From DATDIC01 sp963764525 (GTDB lineage Bacteria; Pseudomonadota; Alphaproteobacteria; Acetobacterales; Acetobacteraceae), in contig CAVXTC010000043.1 in assembly GCA_963764525.1 (NCBI GenBank), positions 16,091 through 80,090 on the forward strand: a DNA stretch of 64,000 bases, given 5' to 3'. The position numbers were made by a program, and so were the translations under genes. Under the pieces are notes generated by a model. That model did not search any database, was not told the origin of the DNA, and saw nothing but the letters and a program-made list of their open reading frames with translations. This document shows, in pieces, positions 1-8,075 of this stretch (positions are counted from its first letter, which is position 1; every line of letters starts with the position of its first letter).

Positions 1-90
1 CCGATGACCGCGATCCGAGGCTGCATCCTGAAGGCTCCCGCGCTGTTCCGTGCTATCAGTGTGGCGTGCCGGAAGGAGATCGTGAAGTGA
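1..90 (+). CDS. Possible 3' end of an upstream gene
   Basis: Frame 1 is open from the window edge to a TGA at 88-90, ending in ...CRKEIVK. Its stop overlaps a GTG at 87-89 (GTGA), as expected for a coupled downstream gene. Only about 29 residues are visible and no family is recognisable. The competing reading is that frame 3, which is also open to the window edge, belongs to the downstream gene. That frame contains a CYQCG pair. Confidence 0.2.
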   Translation, partial: PMTAIRGCILKAPALFRAISVACRKEIVK

Positions 91-422
91 TCGGCAAACT
101 GCTGTTCGGGGCGGTGCTGGCGGCTGGTGTCGGCTACGGCTATCCGCTGTGGAACGAAAGTGCCAGCAACCCGTGCCAGGCGCTGGAGAAGCGTTTCATC
201 GGCATGGCCACGCCGGCGGAAGCGCTGGCTCATCCAGGGCATCTGCTGGAATGGGCGGTGCTGCGCAGCTACGTGCAGCCGCTGTCGGACGGGCGCATCG
301 CCGCGGCCGAGGCGAAGCAGCGCTACCCGGGGCTGCCGCCGCAACTGGGATGCGCAGTGGGGTACTGGACCGCGTTGCTGGATCCGCGCGTGCAGCAGGA
401 AGTGCAGCGGGCGATGCGGTAG
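87..422 (+). CDS. Small membrane-anchored hypothetical protein
   Basis: The protein is about 111 residues. It opens with a hydrophobic stretch (IGKLLFGAVLAAGVGYGYPL) that could be a signal anchor, followed by a soluble part with two cysteines (NPCQALEK and LGCAVGYW). I chose the GTG at 87 because an AAGGAG lies at 73-78, about 8 nt upstream, and the start overlaps a possible upstream stop. The frame stays open to the window edge, so a longer protein cannot be excluded. No family is recognised and the role is unknown. Confidence 0.45.
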   Translation: MIGKLLFGAVLAAGVGYGYPLWNESASNPCQALEKRFIGMATPAEALAHPGHLLEWAVLRSYVQPLSDGRIAAAEAKQRYPGLPPQLGCAVGYWTALLDPRVQQEVQRAMR

Positions 423-426
423 GCGA

Positions 427-810
427 TCACGGCAGCCTATATTCGCGCACGTCGCCGCTATCGTCGGACTCGAACAGGCGTCCACCGGCTTGTCGACCGG
501 CTTGCCCGGCGGCGTCGATCGCCAGGACGAGGCGTGTGCCGACGGCGATCTGCCGCTGGCGCCCAGCAGCATGGCGCAGGACGGCGAGACCTGGATGTGA
601 TGGCATTCGTCGTCCAAGCCGGCGAAAATCGTTTCCATCCGCGGTCATGATGACCCGGTCCTCGGCGACCGCGCGGATCAGGACGTCCGAATCCGAGGCG
701 CCGCTCAGCCCGATTTCGTTGACGTGGACGGCATCGTAGCCATGAACCCCCCGGAGATGCTCGGCAAGCCGTGGCGACAGGTTCTCGTCGATCAGGAACC
801 GGAGTGCCAT
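427..810 (-). CDS. DUF5615 PIN-like toxin (VapC45-like)
   Basis: This 127-residue protein starts MALRFLIDENLSPRLAEHL and continues with ...YDAVHVNEIGL, SDVLIRAVAEDRVIMTADGNDF. That is the layout of DUF5615/Mut7-C-like PIN domains, with acidic residues D8/E9, a central D and a late D in TADGNDF as candidate metal ligands. It overlaps the upstream DUF433 gene by 19 nt, so the two are probably translated together. DUF433 with DUF5615 is the known VapB45-VapC45 arrangement. By family it is expected to be a ribonuclease toxin; the RNA target cannot be read here. Confidence 0.82.
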   Translation of the reverse strand: MALRFLIDENLSPRLAEHLRGVHGYDAVHVNEIGLSGASDSDVLIRAVAEDRVIMTADGNDFRRLGRRMPSHPGLAVLRHAAGRQRQIAVGTRLVLAIDAAGQAGRQAGGRLFESDDSGDVREYRLP

Positions 811-1355
811 AGTCTGCCGGCAGGGCGCCCGCGCGGGGGATTTGCCTGCGCATAAAGCGCGGCAGCCTCCACCATCTCCCGGGTCAGATAGGGATAGTCG
901 TCGAGGATGTCCTCGACGGTGTCGCCTCCGGTAAGCCGGCCCAATACCGCTTGCGCGGTGATGCGCGTGCCCCGGAGCACCGGCGTGCCGCCCATGATCG
1001 CCGGGTCGCTGATGACAAGCTCTCGAGCACGCTCATAGAGTTGCAACCGCTGCTCGACCGGCGCCAGCGCGGTGCCGGTATCAATCCTCACGATACCACC
1101 GACCGCGAGTTCGGACGGCGGCGGCGCCTGATCCCCCTTCAGCAGCCGATATGCGTCGCCCGGTGACAGGCGAAACTCCGGCGGCAGCGCCGCAACGAGC
1201 GCAAACGCCAACACCGCGGTCCGGTCCAGCTCGCGCCGGCGCGAGCGACGGTTCATGCGCGCCGGAACCCGGCGCGCCGTGATCGCCTTCTGGATCATCG
1301 CCAGAGGGGCGCCGGCGACAGCGGCGACCTCCTGGGGCGTGTATGAGCCGAGCAT
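792..1355 (-). CDS. DUF433 family antitoxin (VapB45-like)
   Basis: The 187-residue protein has an N-terminal helix-turn-helix-like segment (YTPQEVAAVAGAPLAMIQKA). The C-terminal DUF433 domain has the diagnostic IMGGTPVLRGTRITAQAVLG followed by TVEDILDDYPYLTREMVEAA. It precedes and overlaps the DUF5615 toxin gene, so it should neutralise the toxin and probably binds the operon promoter. The ATG at 1355 lies inside a perfect 14-bp inverted repeat (1353-1384), which suggests autoregulation. The N-terminal DNA-binding call is inference; the DUF433 call is well supported. Confidence 0.85.
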   Translation of the reverse strand: MLGSYTPQEVAAVAGAPLAMIQKAITARRVPARMNRRSRRRELDRTAVLAFALVAALPPEFRLSPGDAYRLLKGDQAPPPSELAVGGIVRIDTGTALAPVEQRLQLYERARELVISDPAIMGGTPVLRGTRITAQAVLGRLTGGDTVEDILDDYPYLTREMVEAAALYAQANPPRGRPAGRLWHSGS

Positions 1356-1384
1356 AAATCATGTCCCCCAGGACATGATTTATG
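1353..1384 (-). promoter_or_regulatory. Perfect palindrome covering RBS and start of the DUF433 antitoxin
   Basis: The arms CATAAATCATGTCC (1353-1366) and GGACATGATTTATG (1371-1384) are exact reverse complements, 14 bp each, around a 4-nt spacer. On the minus strand, the final ATG of the second arm copy is the antitoxin start codon, and the GGGGGA Shine-Dalgarno-like stretch sits at the loop and arm base. The element could be a DNA operator for the antitoxin, an mRNA hairpin hiding the start, or both. The symmetry is seen directly; the function is inferred. Confidence 0.7.
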
Positions 1385-1614
1385 CGCGGGATTGCGGCCG
1401 AGTGCAATGTGGGAACTACGCCCCCGCAATCGGCGTCGCCGCCGCAGCCGCGTTCACCCACACCCGGTGTCATGAAACACGGGGCCGCCAATCATATCGC
1501 CCTGCATGTTGCCCGCCGGGCGCCCGCCGCCCTGTGGAACCGATCGACGATGCCTTGACGGAGACACTGCCCTTTGACGTCTATCGCGATAACTGTCAAA
1601 GTAGAGAGCTTCGT

Positions 1615-1878
1615 GTGCCTCGAACCGCCAAGCTTTTCACCCATGGCCGGAGCCAGGCGGTGCGGCTGCCTAAGGAATTCCGCCTGCCAGGCCAGGAAGT
1701 GCGCGTGAGACGGCAAGGGCGTAGCGTGATTCTCGAACCCATTGCGCGCGACCCGGCCGAGGTCTTGTCGGTATTTGCCGAGATCGACCGCCTGCTCGAA
1801 TGGGGTGCATTCCCCGAGTCAGAAGAAATCGACGCGCCTTCGTTCATGTCCGATCGCCGCGCCTTCTTCGACGAATGA
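1615..1878 (+). CDS. vapB: VapB-type AbrB/SpoVT antitoxin
   Basis: This 87-residue protein starts VPRTAKLFTHGRSQAVRLPK, continues with EFRLPGQEVRVRRQGRSVIL, and ends in an acidic tail that includes SEEIDAPSFMSDRRAFFDE. The GRSQAVRLPKEFR core is typical of the swapped-hairpin AbrB fold of VapB antitoxins, and the acidic C-terminus would wrap the toxin. The GTG at 1615 is preferred because GAGAG lies just upstream. The stop overlaps the next start as ATGA, so toxin translation is coupled. A longer upstream reading frame exists but has no family signal. Confidence 0.85.
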   Translation: MPRTAKLFTHGRSQAVRLPKEFRLPGQEVRVRRQGRSVILEPIARDPAEVLSVFAEIDRLLEWGAFPESEEIDAPSFMSDRRAFFDE

Positions 1879-2282
1879 AGTGCCTGGACACCAACGCGAT
1901 CATCGCTGTGCTGAACAACCGGCCGACAGAAGCGCGGAAGCGGCTCGCACAAGAGCTGAACGACGGCGAGCAGATCGGCGTGCCGGTCATCGCATTGTTC
2001 GAGATGATCTACGGCTACGAAAAGAGTGCTCGGCGCGACCGCAACAAGGCTGTGCTGGGTGTCTTCCTGACCCTGGATATCGAGCCGCTGCCGTTCGAGT
2101 TGCCCGACGCCGAGCATGCCGGCTCAATCCGTGCCATTCTCGAACGCGCCGGCACGCCGATCGGCGCGTACGACCTTCTGATCGCGGCTCAGGCTCGTCG
2201 CCGCGGCACGATCCTGATCACGGCGAATAGCCGGGAGTTTGCGCGCGTTCCCGATCTGACGGTGGAGGACTGGCCGGCATGA
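1875..2282 (+). CDS. vapC: VapC PIN-domain ribonuclease toxin
   Basis: The 135-residue PIN domain starts MKCLDTNAIIAVLNN. The visible acidic residues are D5 in LDTN, E in ALFEMIYGYEKS, D in GAYDLLIAAQA and D in RVPDLTVEDW, the usual four-acid metal site. Proteins of this family cleave tRNA or rRNA. The ATGA overlap with vapB gives a standard bicistronic module. Frame, length and motifs are all intact, unlike many other genes in this window. Confidence 0.9.
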   Translation: MKCLDTNAIIAVLNNRPTEARKRLAQELNDGEQIGVPVIALFEMIYGYEKSARRDRNKAVLGVFLTLDIEPLPFELPDAEHAGSIRAILERAGTPIGAYDLLIAAQARRRGTILITANSREFARVPDLTVEDWPA

Positions 2283-2337
2283 AATGAGCGCGGCGGGGCA
2301 GCGAAACCGTTTCTCATCGATCCGGAAACCGAGTGCG

Positions 2338-4419
2338 CTACTCCGCCGCCATCGGCATCACCGCCGCCGCCGCCTGCACCGACACCGCGGTATCATGGAA
2401 CACCGCGCCGCCCATCGGCGGGGCCGGATCATCGCTGGTCAGCGCGTTGATGCCGATACCGCCCTCATAGTATTCGCTCGGCCACACGCTCTCGACGATC
2501 ACCACGCCCGGCTGCACGCCATCGAACAGTTTCGCGTGCACGATCACCTCGCCCCGCGCGTTGCCGAGCCGAACGCGTCCGCCTTCAACGATCCCCAACC
2601 GCGCCGCGTCCGCCGGATGGATCATCACGGTCGGCCGGCCCTCCCGCCGGCGTGAGCTTTCCATTTCCGTGAAGCTCGTGTTCAGGAACTGCCGCGCCGG
2701 CGCCGTCACCATCCGGAACGGGTGCTGCGCGCTGGTCTGATCGATGATGGCGAAATGGTCGGGCAAACGCGGCATGCGCGCATGGTCCGGCCCGAGCCGC
2801 GCCCAGTCCGGCGCGAACCGGAACCGCCCGCCCGGCTGCGGGAAGCCGTTGAGGAAATGCGCCTCCTCGAACGGCAGCGCGGCGTCGTGCCAGCGGTTCG
2901 CCAGCACGGTCGCCGCATCGGGCCAGCCGGAGGCGCGCAGGGTGGCGTCGATCATCTCCCACGCGGTCATGTGGAAACCGGGATGTTGAGCGCCGAGCCG
3001 TCCGGCCAGCGCGTTATTCACCTCGTGGTTGGAGCGGCATTCGCCGGGCGGGTCGATCAGCTTCGGGCCGATCTGGATGTAGGTGTGGCCGCCGGCCTGA
3101 TACAGGTCGTCGTGCTCCATGAACATGGTTGCCGGCAGAACGATATCGGCCCAGCGGGCGGTTTCGGTCATGAACTGCTCGTGCACGCAGACGAACAGGT
3201 CGTCGCGGGCGAAACCTCGGCGGACACGGTTGCTGTCCGGGCAGACCGTGACGGGATTCTGGTTCTGGATGAACAGCGCATGCACCGGCGGGCCGTCGCC
3301 GAGTTCGCGCCGGTCGCCGGTCAGGACGCTGCCGATGCGGGACATGTCCATCTCGCGCACTGAAAGGTCGCGCACGTCCAGGCCCTCGATCAGCGTCTTG
3401 TCCCAGTGATAGATGCCGCGATGGCTCCAGACCGCGCCGCCGCCTTCGTGCTGCCAGGCGCCGGTGACGCCGGGCAGGCAGGAAACCGCGTGCATGTTCG
3501 CGGCGCCATTGCGCGAGCGGGCGAAGCCGTAGCCGGTGCGGATGAAGCTGCGCTGCGTTGATCCGTACAGGCGGGCGAACGCCTCGATCTGCTCCGCCGG
3601 CAGGCCGGTGATATCAGCCGCCCAGGCGGGATCGCGGCTGGACAGATGGGCCTCCAGTTCGGCCGGGCAATCCGTGTAGCGCGCCATGTAGTCACGATCG
3701 GCCCAGCCGTCGCGGAATGCCACGTGCATCACCGCACACGCCAGCGCCCCGTCGGTGCCTGGCCGCAGCATCAGGTGCATGTCGGCGACCGCGGCGGTGC
3801 CGCTGCGGTAGGGATCGACCACAACCAGTTTCGCGCCGCGCTGCTTCCGGGCGCGGCTCACGTGCGTCATGACATTGACCTGGGTGGCGACGGGATTGCC
3901 GCCCCAGATCACCACCAGGTCGGCCTTCGCCATCTCCCGCGTGTCCGGCCCGCGATACCCCCCGACCCCGGCGAACCATCCGGCCTCGCAGATCGAGGTG
4001 CAGATTGTCAGCTTCTGGCGCGAGTAGCGCATCGCGTGGCGCAGCCGGTTGATGCCGTCGCGCTGCACCAGCCCCATCGTGCCGGCATAATAGAACGGCC
4101 AGACCGCTTCCGGCCCATGACGCGCCGCCGTTTCGATCATCGCGCCGGCGGTGCGGTCCAGCGCTTCGTCCCACGTGATTTCCCGGAACTGGCCGGAGCC
4201 TTTCGGGCCGGTGCGCAGCAGGGGGCGGGTCAGCCGGTCCGGGTGGTGGATGCGCTCGGCGTAACGCGCCACCTTGGCGCAGATCACGCCGGCGGTGTAA
4301 TCGTTGTCTGCGGCGCCATGCACCGCGCCGATGCGGGTGCCGTCCAGCACTTCCACTTCCAGCGCGCAGGTGGAGGGGCAATCGTGCGGACAGGCGGAAC
4401 TGCGGATTTCGCGGCGCAT
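2338..4419 (-). CDS. Molybdopterin-dependent oxidoreductase with 4Fe-4S cluster
   Basis: The protein is about 693 residues. The N-terminal SACPHDCPSTCALEVEV plus VICAK gives the CxxxCxxxC...C ligands of a 4Fe-4S cluster, followed by molybdopterin oxidoreductase segments such as SGQFREITWDEALDRTAGAM and VVIWGGNPVATQ. A molydopterin-dinucleotide-binding domain follows near the C-terminus (RMVTAPARQFLNTSFTE, RVRLGNARGEVIVHAKLF). This is the Mo-bisMGD (DMSO reductase) superfamily. The substrate is unknown. No twin-arginine signal is visible, so it is probably cytoplasmic. The ATG at 4419 (MRREIRSSACPHDCP) is preferred to one 33 nt further upstream. Confidence 0.85.
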   Translation of the reverse strand: MRREIRSSACPHDCPSTCALEVEVLDGTRIGAVHGAADNDYTAGVICAKVARYAERIHHPDRLTRPLLRTGPKGSGQFREITWDEALDRTAGAMIETAARHGPEAVWPFYYAGTMGLVQRDGINRLRHAMRYSRQKLTICTSICEAGWFAGVGGYRGPDTREMAKADLVVIWGGNPVATQVNVMTHVSRARKQRGAKLVVVDPYRSGTAAVADMHLMLRPGTDGALACAVMHVAFRDGWADRDYMARYTDCPAELEAHLSSRDPAWAADITGLPAEQIEAFARLYGSTQRSFIRTGYGFARSRNGAANMHAVSCLPGVTGAWQHEGGGAVWSHRGIYHWDKTLIEGLDVRDLSVREMDMSRIGSVLTGDRRELGDGPPVHALFIQNQNPVTVCPDSNRVRRGFARDDLFVCVHEQFMTETARWADIVLPATMFMEHDDLYQAGGHTYIQIGPKLIDPPGECRSNHEVNNALAGRLGAQHPGFHMTAWEMIDATLRASGWPDAATVLANRWHDAALPFEEAHFLNGFPQPGGRFRFAPDWARLGPDHARMPRLPDHFAIIDQTSAQHPFRMVTAPARQFLNTSFTEMESSRRREGRPTVMIHPADAARLGIVEGGRVRLGNARGEVIVHAKLFDGVQPGVVIVESVWPSEYYEGGIGINALTSDDPAPPMGGAVFHDTAVSVQAAAAVMPMAAE

Positions 4420-4504
4420 GCGGCTACCCCGATCTTCTCCAAGATGTAGCACGAATGGCGATCAGCGCGTGGACCTGGCACAGCGCACATTCGGGGCTAT
4501 CCTT

Positions 4505-4592
4505 TTTCAACACAGAGGTCGCTGAGAACACTGAGTTCACCAAAGGAGATTTCTCGGCGAACTGTGTGTTCTCGGCGACCTCCGTGTTGAAG
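4505..4592. repeat. Long imperfect inverted repeat (hairpin element)
   Basis: Arms at 4505-4538 and 4559-4592 are about 34 nt each, with about five mismatches and a 20-nt loop. The core is CAACACAGAGGTCGCTGAGA with its complement. It lies in the intergenic space between the 5' ends of the oxidoreductase and the 3' end of the aldolase gene. It resembles dispersed intergenic hairpin repeats rather than a terminator, because there is no T run. No second copy was seen in this window. Confidence 0.6.
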
Positions 4593-4634
4593 TCTGCTGC
4601 CACGTTCGTCCCGGTATCTGGTGGGAAGCCCAGG

Positions 4635-5408
4635 CTAGTCGCGATAATCCGGCGTGTCATTGTCAATCAACTGCAGCGCGGCGTCCCACACCATTGCATA
4701 ATGCTCGTCGTTCTCCTGCGCGCGAAACTGCTCGGCGGTGTGGCGGCAGACATCCTCGGGCGGGAAGATCAGGTCGGCTCCGCCCGACAGCGCCGCCACC
4801 TGGGCCTGGCAGGCACGCTCCAGCATGTAGGTCATGTGGAACGCCTCGGCGATCGAGGTGCCGCCGACCAGCAGCCCGTGATTGCGCAGGATCATCGCCT
4901 TGTGCGGACCGAGATCGGCGACCAGCCGTTGGCGTTCATCCAGGTCGAGCGCGATGCCCTCGTACCCATGATAACCGAGCCGGCCATGGAATTTCAGCGC
5001 GTGCTGGCTGAGCGGCAGCAAGCCGTCCTTCTGTGCCGACACGGCGATGCCGGCCGCAGTGTGGGTGTGCACCACGCAGATCAGGTCCGGGCGCGCCATG
5101 TGGATGGCCGAGTGGATGGTAAACCCGGCCGCGTTGACCCGCCGGCTTTGCGCCCCGTCCTCCACCACCGCGCCGTGCAGGTCGATCTTCACCAGATCGG
5201 AGGCGCGCATCTGGTGGAAGTTCACGCCATAGGGGTTGATCAGGAAGTGGTGCTCGGCGCCGGGCAGGCGGACGCTGATATGCGTGTAGATGAAGTCGGT
5301 CCAGCGATGATGCGCGACAAGCCGGTACAGCGCCGCGAGGTCGCAGCGCAGGTTCCATTCCGTGTCGGACGTGCCGCCGCGACTGGGGGCTGGGGCGATG
5401 ACGTTCAT
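4635..5408 (-). CDS. Class II aldolase/adducin family protein
   Basis: This protein of about 257 residues starts MNVIAPAPSRGGTSDTEWNL. The zinc-site motif VVHTHTAAGIAVSA and the later ILRNHGLLVGG histidine are those of class II aldolase/adducin proteins such as fuculose-phosphate aldolase and decarboxylases of this fold. The ATG at 5408 is chosen because AAGGA lies 8 nt upstream. The true substrate cannot be told. The neighbouring RraA-like gene hints at catabolism of hydroxy or keto acids, but the two are separated by a RAYT/REP unit. Confidence 0.85.
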   Translation of the reverse strand: MNVIAPAPSRGGTSDTEWNLRCDLAALYRLVAHHRWTDFIYTHISVRLPGAEHHFLINPYGVNFHQMRASDLVKIDLHGAVVEDGAQSRRVNAAGFTIHSAIHMARPDLICVVHTHTAAGIAVSAQKDGLLPLSQHALKFHGRLGYHGYEGIALDLDERQRLVADLGPHKAMILRNHGLLVGGTSIAEAFHMTYMLERACQAQVAALSGGADLIFPPEDVCRHTAEQFRAQENDEHYAMVWDAALQLIDNDTPDYRD

Positions 5409-5455
5409 GGCAGGCATCCTTCGTGTATTGCGGCAATGATACGCGAAAATCGTGG

Positions 5456-5481
5456 GGCGGAAAAGCGGAGCGCATTCCGCC
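5456..5481 (-). repeat. REP element, copy 1
   Basis: This 26-nt imperfect palindrome begins GGCGGAA and ends ATTCCGCC, with an internal GCG/CGC stem. It lies just downstream of the RAYT gene and differs by one base from the two copies upstream of that gene. Flanking of a RAYT by its own REP sequences is the classical arrangement. Confidence 0.8.
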
Positions 5482-5501
5482 ACCTGTCGCCGGATGGCCA
5501 G

Positions 5502-6035
5502 TCAACGCCGCTCCCCCGCCTCCAACGGCTCCGCACCATCAGCGCGCCAGCCCGGCGGATACAACCCATCAGCCACGCAGCGATGAAACGACGAAAACCG
5601 CCACTCCCCCGGTGCCTGCACGAATCCGTGCCTGACCGGATTGAAATGCAAATAGTCCATATGAACCGCGTAGTCCCGTTCGTCGCGGATTGTGTGCTCC
5701 CAATACCGGCGCTGCCAGATGCCGCGTTCCCCCCGACGAACCATCACCCGCGATCTCGGCTCGGTTTTTGGCAGCGCCTTTGAAAACGCTGTCTTGATTG
5801 CTCTCCAGCGTCCGGGAAAATCGGCGTCGCCATCCGGAAGCGTCCACAGGCAGTGCATGTGATCGGGCAGCACGACCCAGGCATCGATGTGGAACCTGTA
5901 TCGCGCCCGCACCTGCCGCACCGCGTCTCGCAACGCGTGAATTTCGCTGACCAGTAGATCAGAGCGGAGGTCGAGCAGGTTCACCGTGAAGAAATAAGTG
6001 CCGCCTGGGACGCGGTTGCGACGATAGTCGGGCAT
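5502..6035 (-). CDS. REP-associated tyrosine transposase (RAYT, TnpA_REP)
   Basis: This 177-residue protein starts MPDYRRNRVPGGTYFFTVNL. It carries the HUH motif in VVLPDHMHCLWTLPDGD, a WQRRYWEHTIRDERD segment with the candidate nucleophile tyrosine region, and YLHFNPVRHGFV, all typical of the Y1-type RAYT family. Such proteins act on REP hairpins as single-stranded DNA. Three REP copies flank it (5456-5481, 6055-6080, 6137-6162), so the gene and its substrate sit together. The frame is intact. A GAGGAG stretch precedes the start. Confidence 0.93.
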   Translation of the reverse strand: MPDYRRNRVPGGTYFFTVNLLDLRSDLLVSEIHALRDAVRQVRARYRFHIDAWVVLPDHMHCLWTLPDGDADFPGRWRAIKTAFSKALPKTEPRSRVMVRRGERGIWQRRYWEHTIRDERDYAVHMDYLHFNPVRHGFVQAPGEWRFSSFHRCVADGLYPPGWRADGAEPLEAGERR

Positions 6036-6054
6036 GAGGAGGAGCCTCGGCGAT

Positions 6055-6162
6055 GGCGGAATGCGCTGCGCTTTTCCGCCCTACGACTCCCCAGTGAAGT
6101 ATTGATGAATCGCCGCGAGCGCCCCATCACGCGTAGGGCGGAAAAGCGCAGCGCATTCCGCC
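6055..6162. repeat. BIME: two REP copies in inverted orientation
   Basis: REP copies at 6055-6080 and 6137-6162 face each other. Extending both by CTACG/CGTAG gives a perfect 31-nt inverted repeat (6055-6085 and 6132-6162) around a 46-nt loop. It lies immediately upstream of the RAYT start. Together with the single copy at 5456 it forms the RAYT/REP unit. Confidence 0.85.
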
Positions 6163-6234
6163 AGTTTCCGACCGACCAGCCCCGGCCCGGCGAGAATCGG
6201 TTGCGCTGCGCCATTACATCACGCCCGCCGCGCT

Positions 6235-6930
6235 TCAGTGGATCTCCCCCGACCGGCGGATCGCCTCGCGCAGCTTCGCCGGGGTGAAGCCGGGGTCGCG
6301 GCAGATGTCCAGGATCACCTTCTCCCGCCGCGCCATCAGGTCGATCGCCGCCGGCAGCTGCTTCACCGCCTCGGCCGGGACCACCACGGCGCCGTGCCGG
6401 TCGGCGTGGATCACGTCGTCATGCGCCGCGTTCATGCCATGCACGTTCACCGGTTTGGCGAAATCGACCAGATGCACCCAGGCGTGGCTCGGCCCGACCG
6501 ATCCACCGATGATCTGGAACCCCTCCGCCCAGGCGTCGATGTCCCGATAAGACCCATTGGTGACGCAGCCGAGCGCGCCGAGCGCCTTGTGAACGGTCGA
6601 ATGCACCTCGCCCCACCAGGCGCCATACCCGGGCGTGTCGTCCAGGTCCTGCAGCACGATGATGGTCGGCAGGTCGGCCTTGGCCACGTAGTCGTACCAG
6701 TCCAGCCGGTCGGCCACCTGGCCGCGCGGCTTCTCCTTGGAGCGGATCATTCCCACCCGCGCCAATCCGACGATCGGCGGCAGTTTGGGCTCGATCGGCA
6801 CCAGCGGCTGGGTGGTGAAGCCGATCGCCCGGCGTTCCGGCGCCACCAGTTCCAGGCCGTTGCAGATCGTCGGCGTGTCCCATTGCTTCAGGGCATCGAG
6901 GTCAGCCTGGGTGAACGGCCGGTCGGCCAT
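6235..6930 (-). CDS. RraA-like protein / 4-hydroxy-4-methyl-2-oxoglutarate aldolase family
   Basis: The 231-residue protein has RraA-fold motifs: GLARVGMIRSKEK, the CVTNGSYRDIDAW segment with the Arg-Asp pair, IIGGSVGPSHAW, and HDDVIHADRHGAVVVPAEA. Members of this family are divalent-metal aldolases or decarboxylases of 4-carboxy-4-hydroxy-2-oxoacids. Others, such as E. coli RraA, bind RNase E. The longer C-terminus (VILDICRDPGFTPAKLREAI) fits the enzyme group better than RraA proper. The reading frame is intact; the substrate is unknown. Confidence 0.85.
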   Translation of the reverse strand: MADRPFTQADLDALKQWDTPTICNGLELVAPERRAIGFTTQPLVPIEPKLPPIVGLARVGMIRSKEKPRGQVADRLDWYDYVAKADLPTIIVLQDLDDTPGYGAWWGEVHSTVHKALGALGCVTNGSYRDIDAWAEGFQIIGGSVGPSHAWVHLVDFAKPVNVHGMNAAHDDVIHADRHGAVVVPAEAVKQLPAAIDLMARREKVILDICRDPGFTPAKLREAIRRSGEIH

Positions 6931-7076
6931 AGCGGCGTCTCCTTGCGGGAAGGGGCGAAAAGGATACGGCCAGTCTCGCCCGCGTTGGCCGCCGGGGGCA
7001 AGCCGCTGCGCGTTATTCCTTGCACGATGCTCACGAGTCTGGGAGTTTGGCCCGACGTTGGAAAGGACGTCTCGGA

Positions 7077-8075
7077 ATGGCGTTTACACACAAGCGGGTG
7101 CTGGTGACCGGCGGGGCGGGCTTCCTCGGCTCCCACCTGTGCGAGCGCCTGCTGTCGGAAGGCGCCGATGTGTTGTGCGTGGACAACTACTTCACCGGCC
7201 GAAAGGACAACATCGCCCACCTGATGGGCCACCCGCATTTTGAGGCGATGCGCCACGACGTCACCTTCCCGCTGTATGTGGAGGTGGACGAGATCTACAA
7301 TCTGGCCTGCCCGGCGTCCCCGGTGCATTACCAGTTCGATCCGGTGCAGACGACCAAGACCAGCGTGATCGGCGCGATCAACATGCTCGGGCTGGCGAAG
7401 CGGGTCGGGGCGAGGATCCTGCAGGCCTCCACCAGTGAGGTATACGGCGACCCGACGGTGCATCCGCAAACCGAAGACTATCGCGGCAACGTCAATCCGC
7501 TCGGCCCGCGGGGCTGCTACGATGAGGGCAAGCGCTGCGCCGAGACGCTGTTCTTCGATTATTTCCGCCAGCACAAGGTGCACATCAAGGTGGCGCGGAT
7601 CTTCAACACCTACGGGCCGCGGATGCATCCAAACGACGGGCGCGTGGTGTCGAATTTTATCGTCCAGGCGCTGCGCGGCGAAGCTATCACCCTTTATGGC
7701 GACGGCCGGCAGACACGGGCGTTCTGCTATGTCGATGACCTGATTGATGGGCTGGTGCGGCTGATGGGCAGCGATGATGAAGTGACCGGTCCGCTGAATA
7801 TCGGCAACTCGAACGAGATCACGGTGCGGGAACTGGCCGAGTTGACGGTGCGGCTGATCGGGTCTCCGTCCTCCATTGTTTATCGTCCACTGCCGCAAGA
7901 CGATCCGTTGCAGCGCTGTCCCGATATCTCGCGCATGCGCGGGCTGTTCGGCTGGGAGCCGCGCATCGGTCTTGAGGCTGGGCTGCGCACGACGATCGGC
8001 TACTTCGCAGCGCTGCTCACCGAACGACCGGCACCCGGCGCGCGGTCCCCGGGGAGCAGCCATGCGCCAACCTAG
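7077..8075 (+). CDS. uxs: UDP-glucuronate decarboxylase / NAD-dependent sugar epimerase
   Basis: The 332-residue extended SDR has VLVTGGAGFLGSHLCERLL (NAD binding), the NLACPASPVHYQFDPVQTTK and LQASTSEVYGDP segments, catalytic YDEGKRCAE (YxxxK), and ARIFNTYGPRMHPNDGRVVS. These match UDP-xylose synthase (UDP-glucuronate decarboxylase) closely. It would supply UDP-xylose or a related sugar for the glycosyltransferases that follow. The ATG at 7077 is preferred over one further upstream because GAAAGGAC lies 8-9 nt before it. Confidence 0.88.
   Translation: MAFTHKRVLVTGGAGFLGSHLCERLLSEGADVLCVDNYFTGRKDNIAHLMGHPHFEAMRHDVTFPLYVEVDEIYNLACPASPVHYQFDPVQTTKTSVIGAINMLGLAKRVGARILQASTSEVYGDPTVHPQTEDYRGNVNPLGPRGCYDEGKRCAETLFFDYFRQHKVHIKVARIFNTYGPRMHPNDGRVVSNFIVQALRGEAITLYGDGRQTRAFCYVDDLIDGLVRLMGSDDEVTGPLNIGNSNEITVRELAELTVRLIGSPSSIVYRPLPQDDPLQRCPDISRMRGLFGWEPRIGLEAGLRTTIGYFAALLTERPAPGARSPGSSHAPT

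Noticed and set aside
6888..8063. 391-codon minus-strand frame opposite the uxs-like gene
   Set aside because: Antisense shadow of a well-conserved epimerase, no motif, typical His/Arg/Asp composition.
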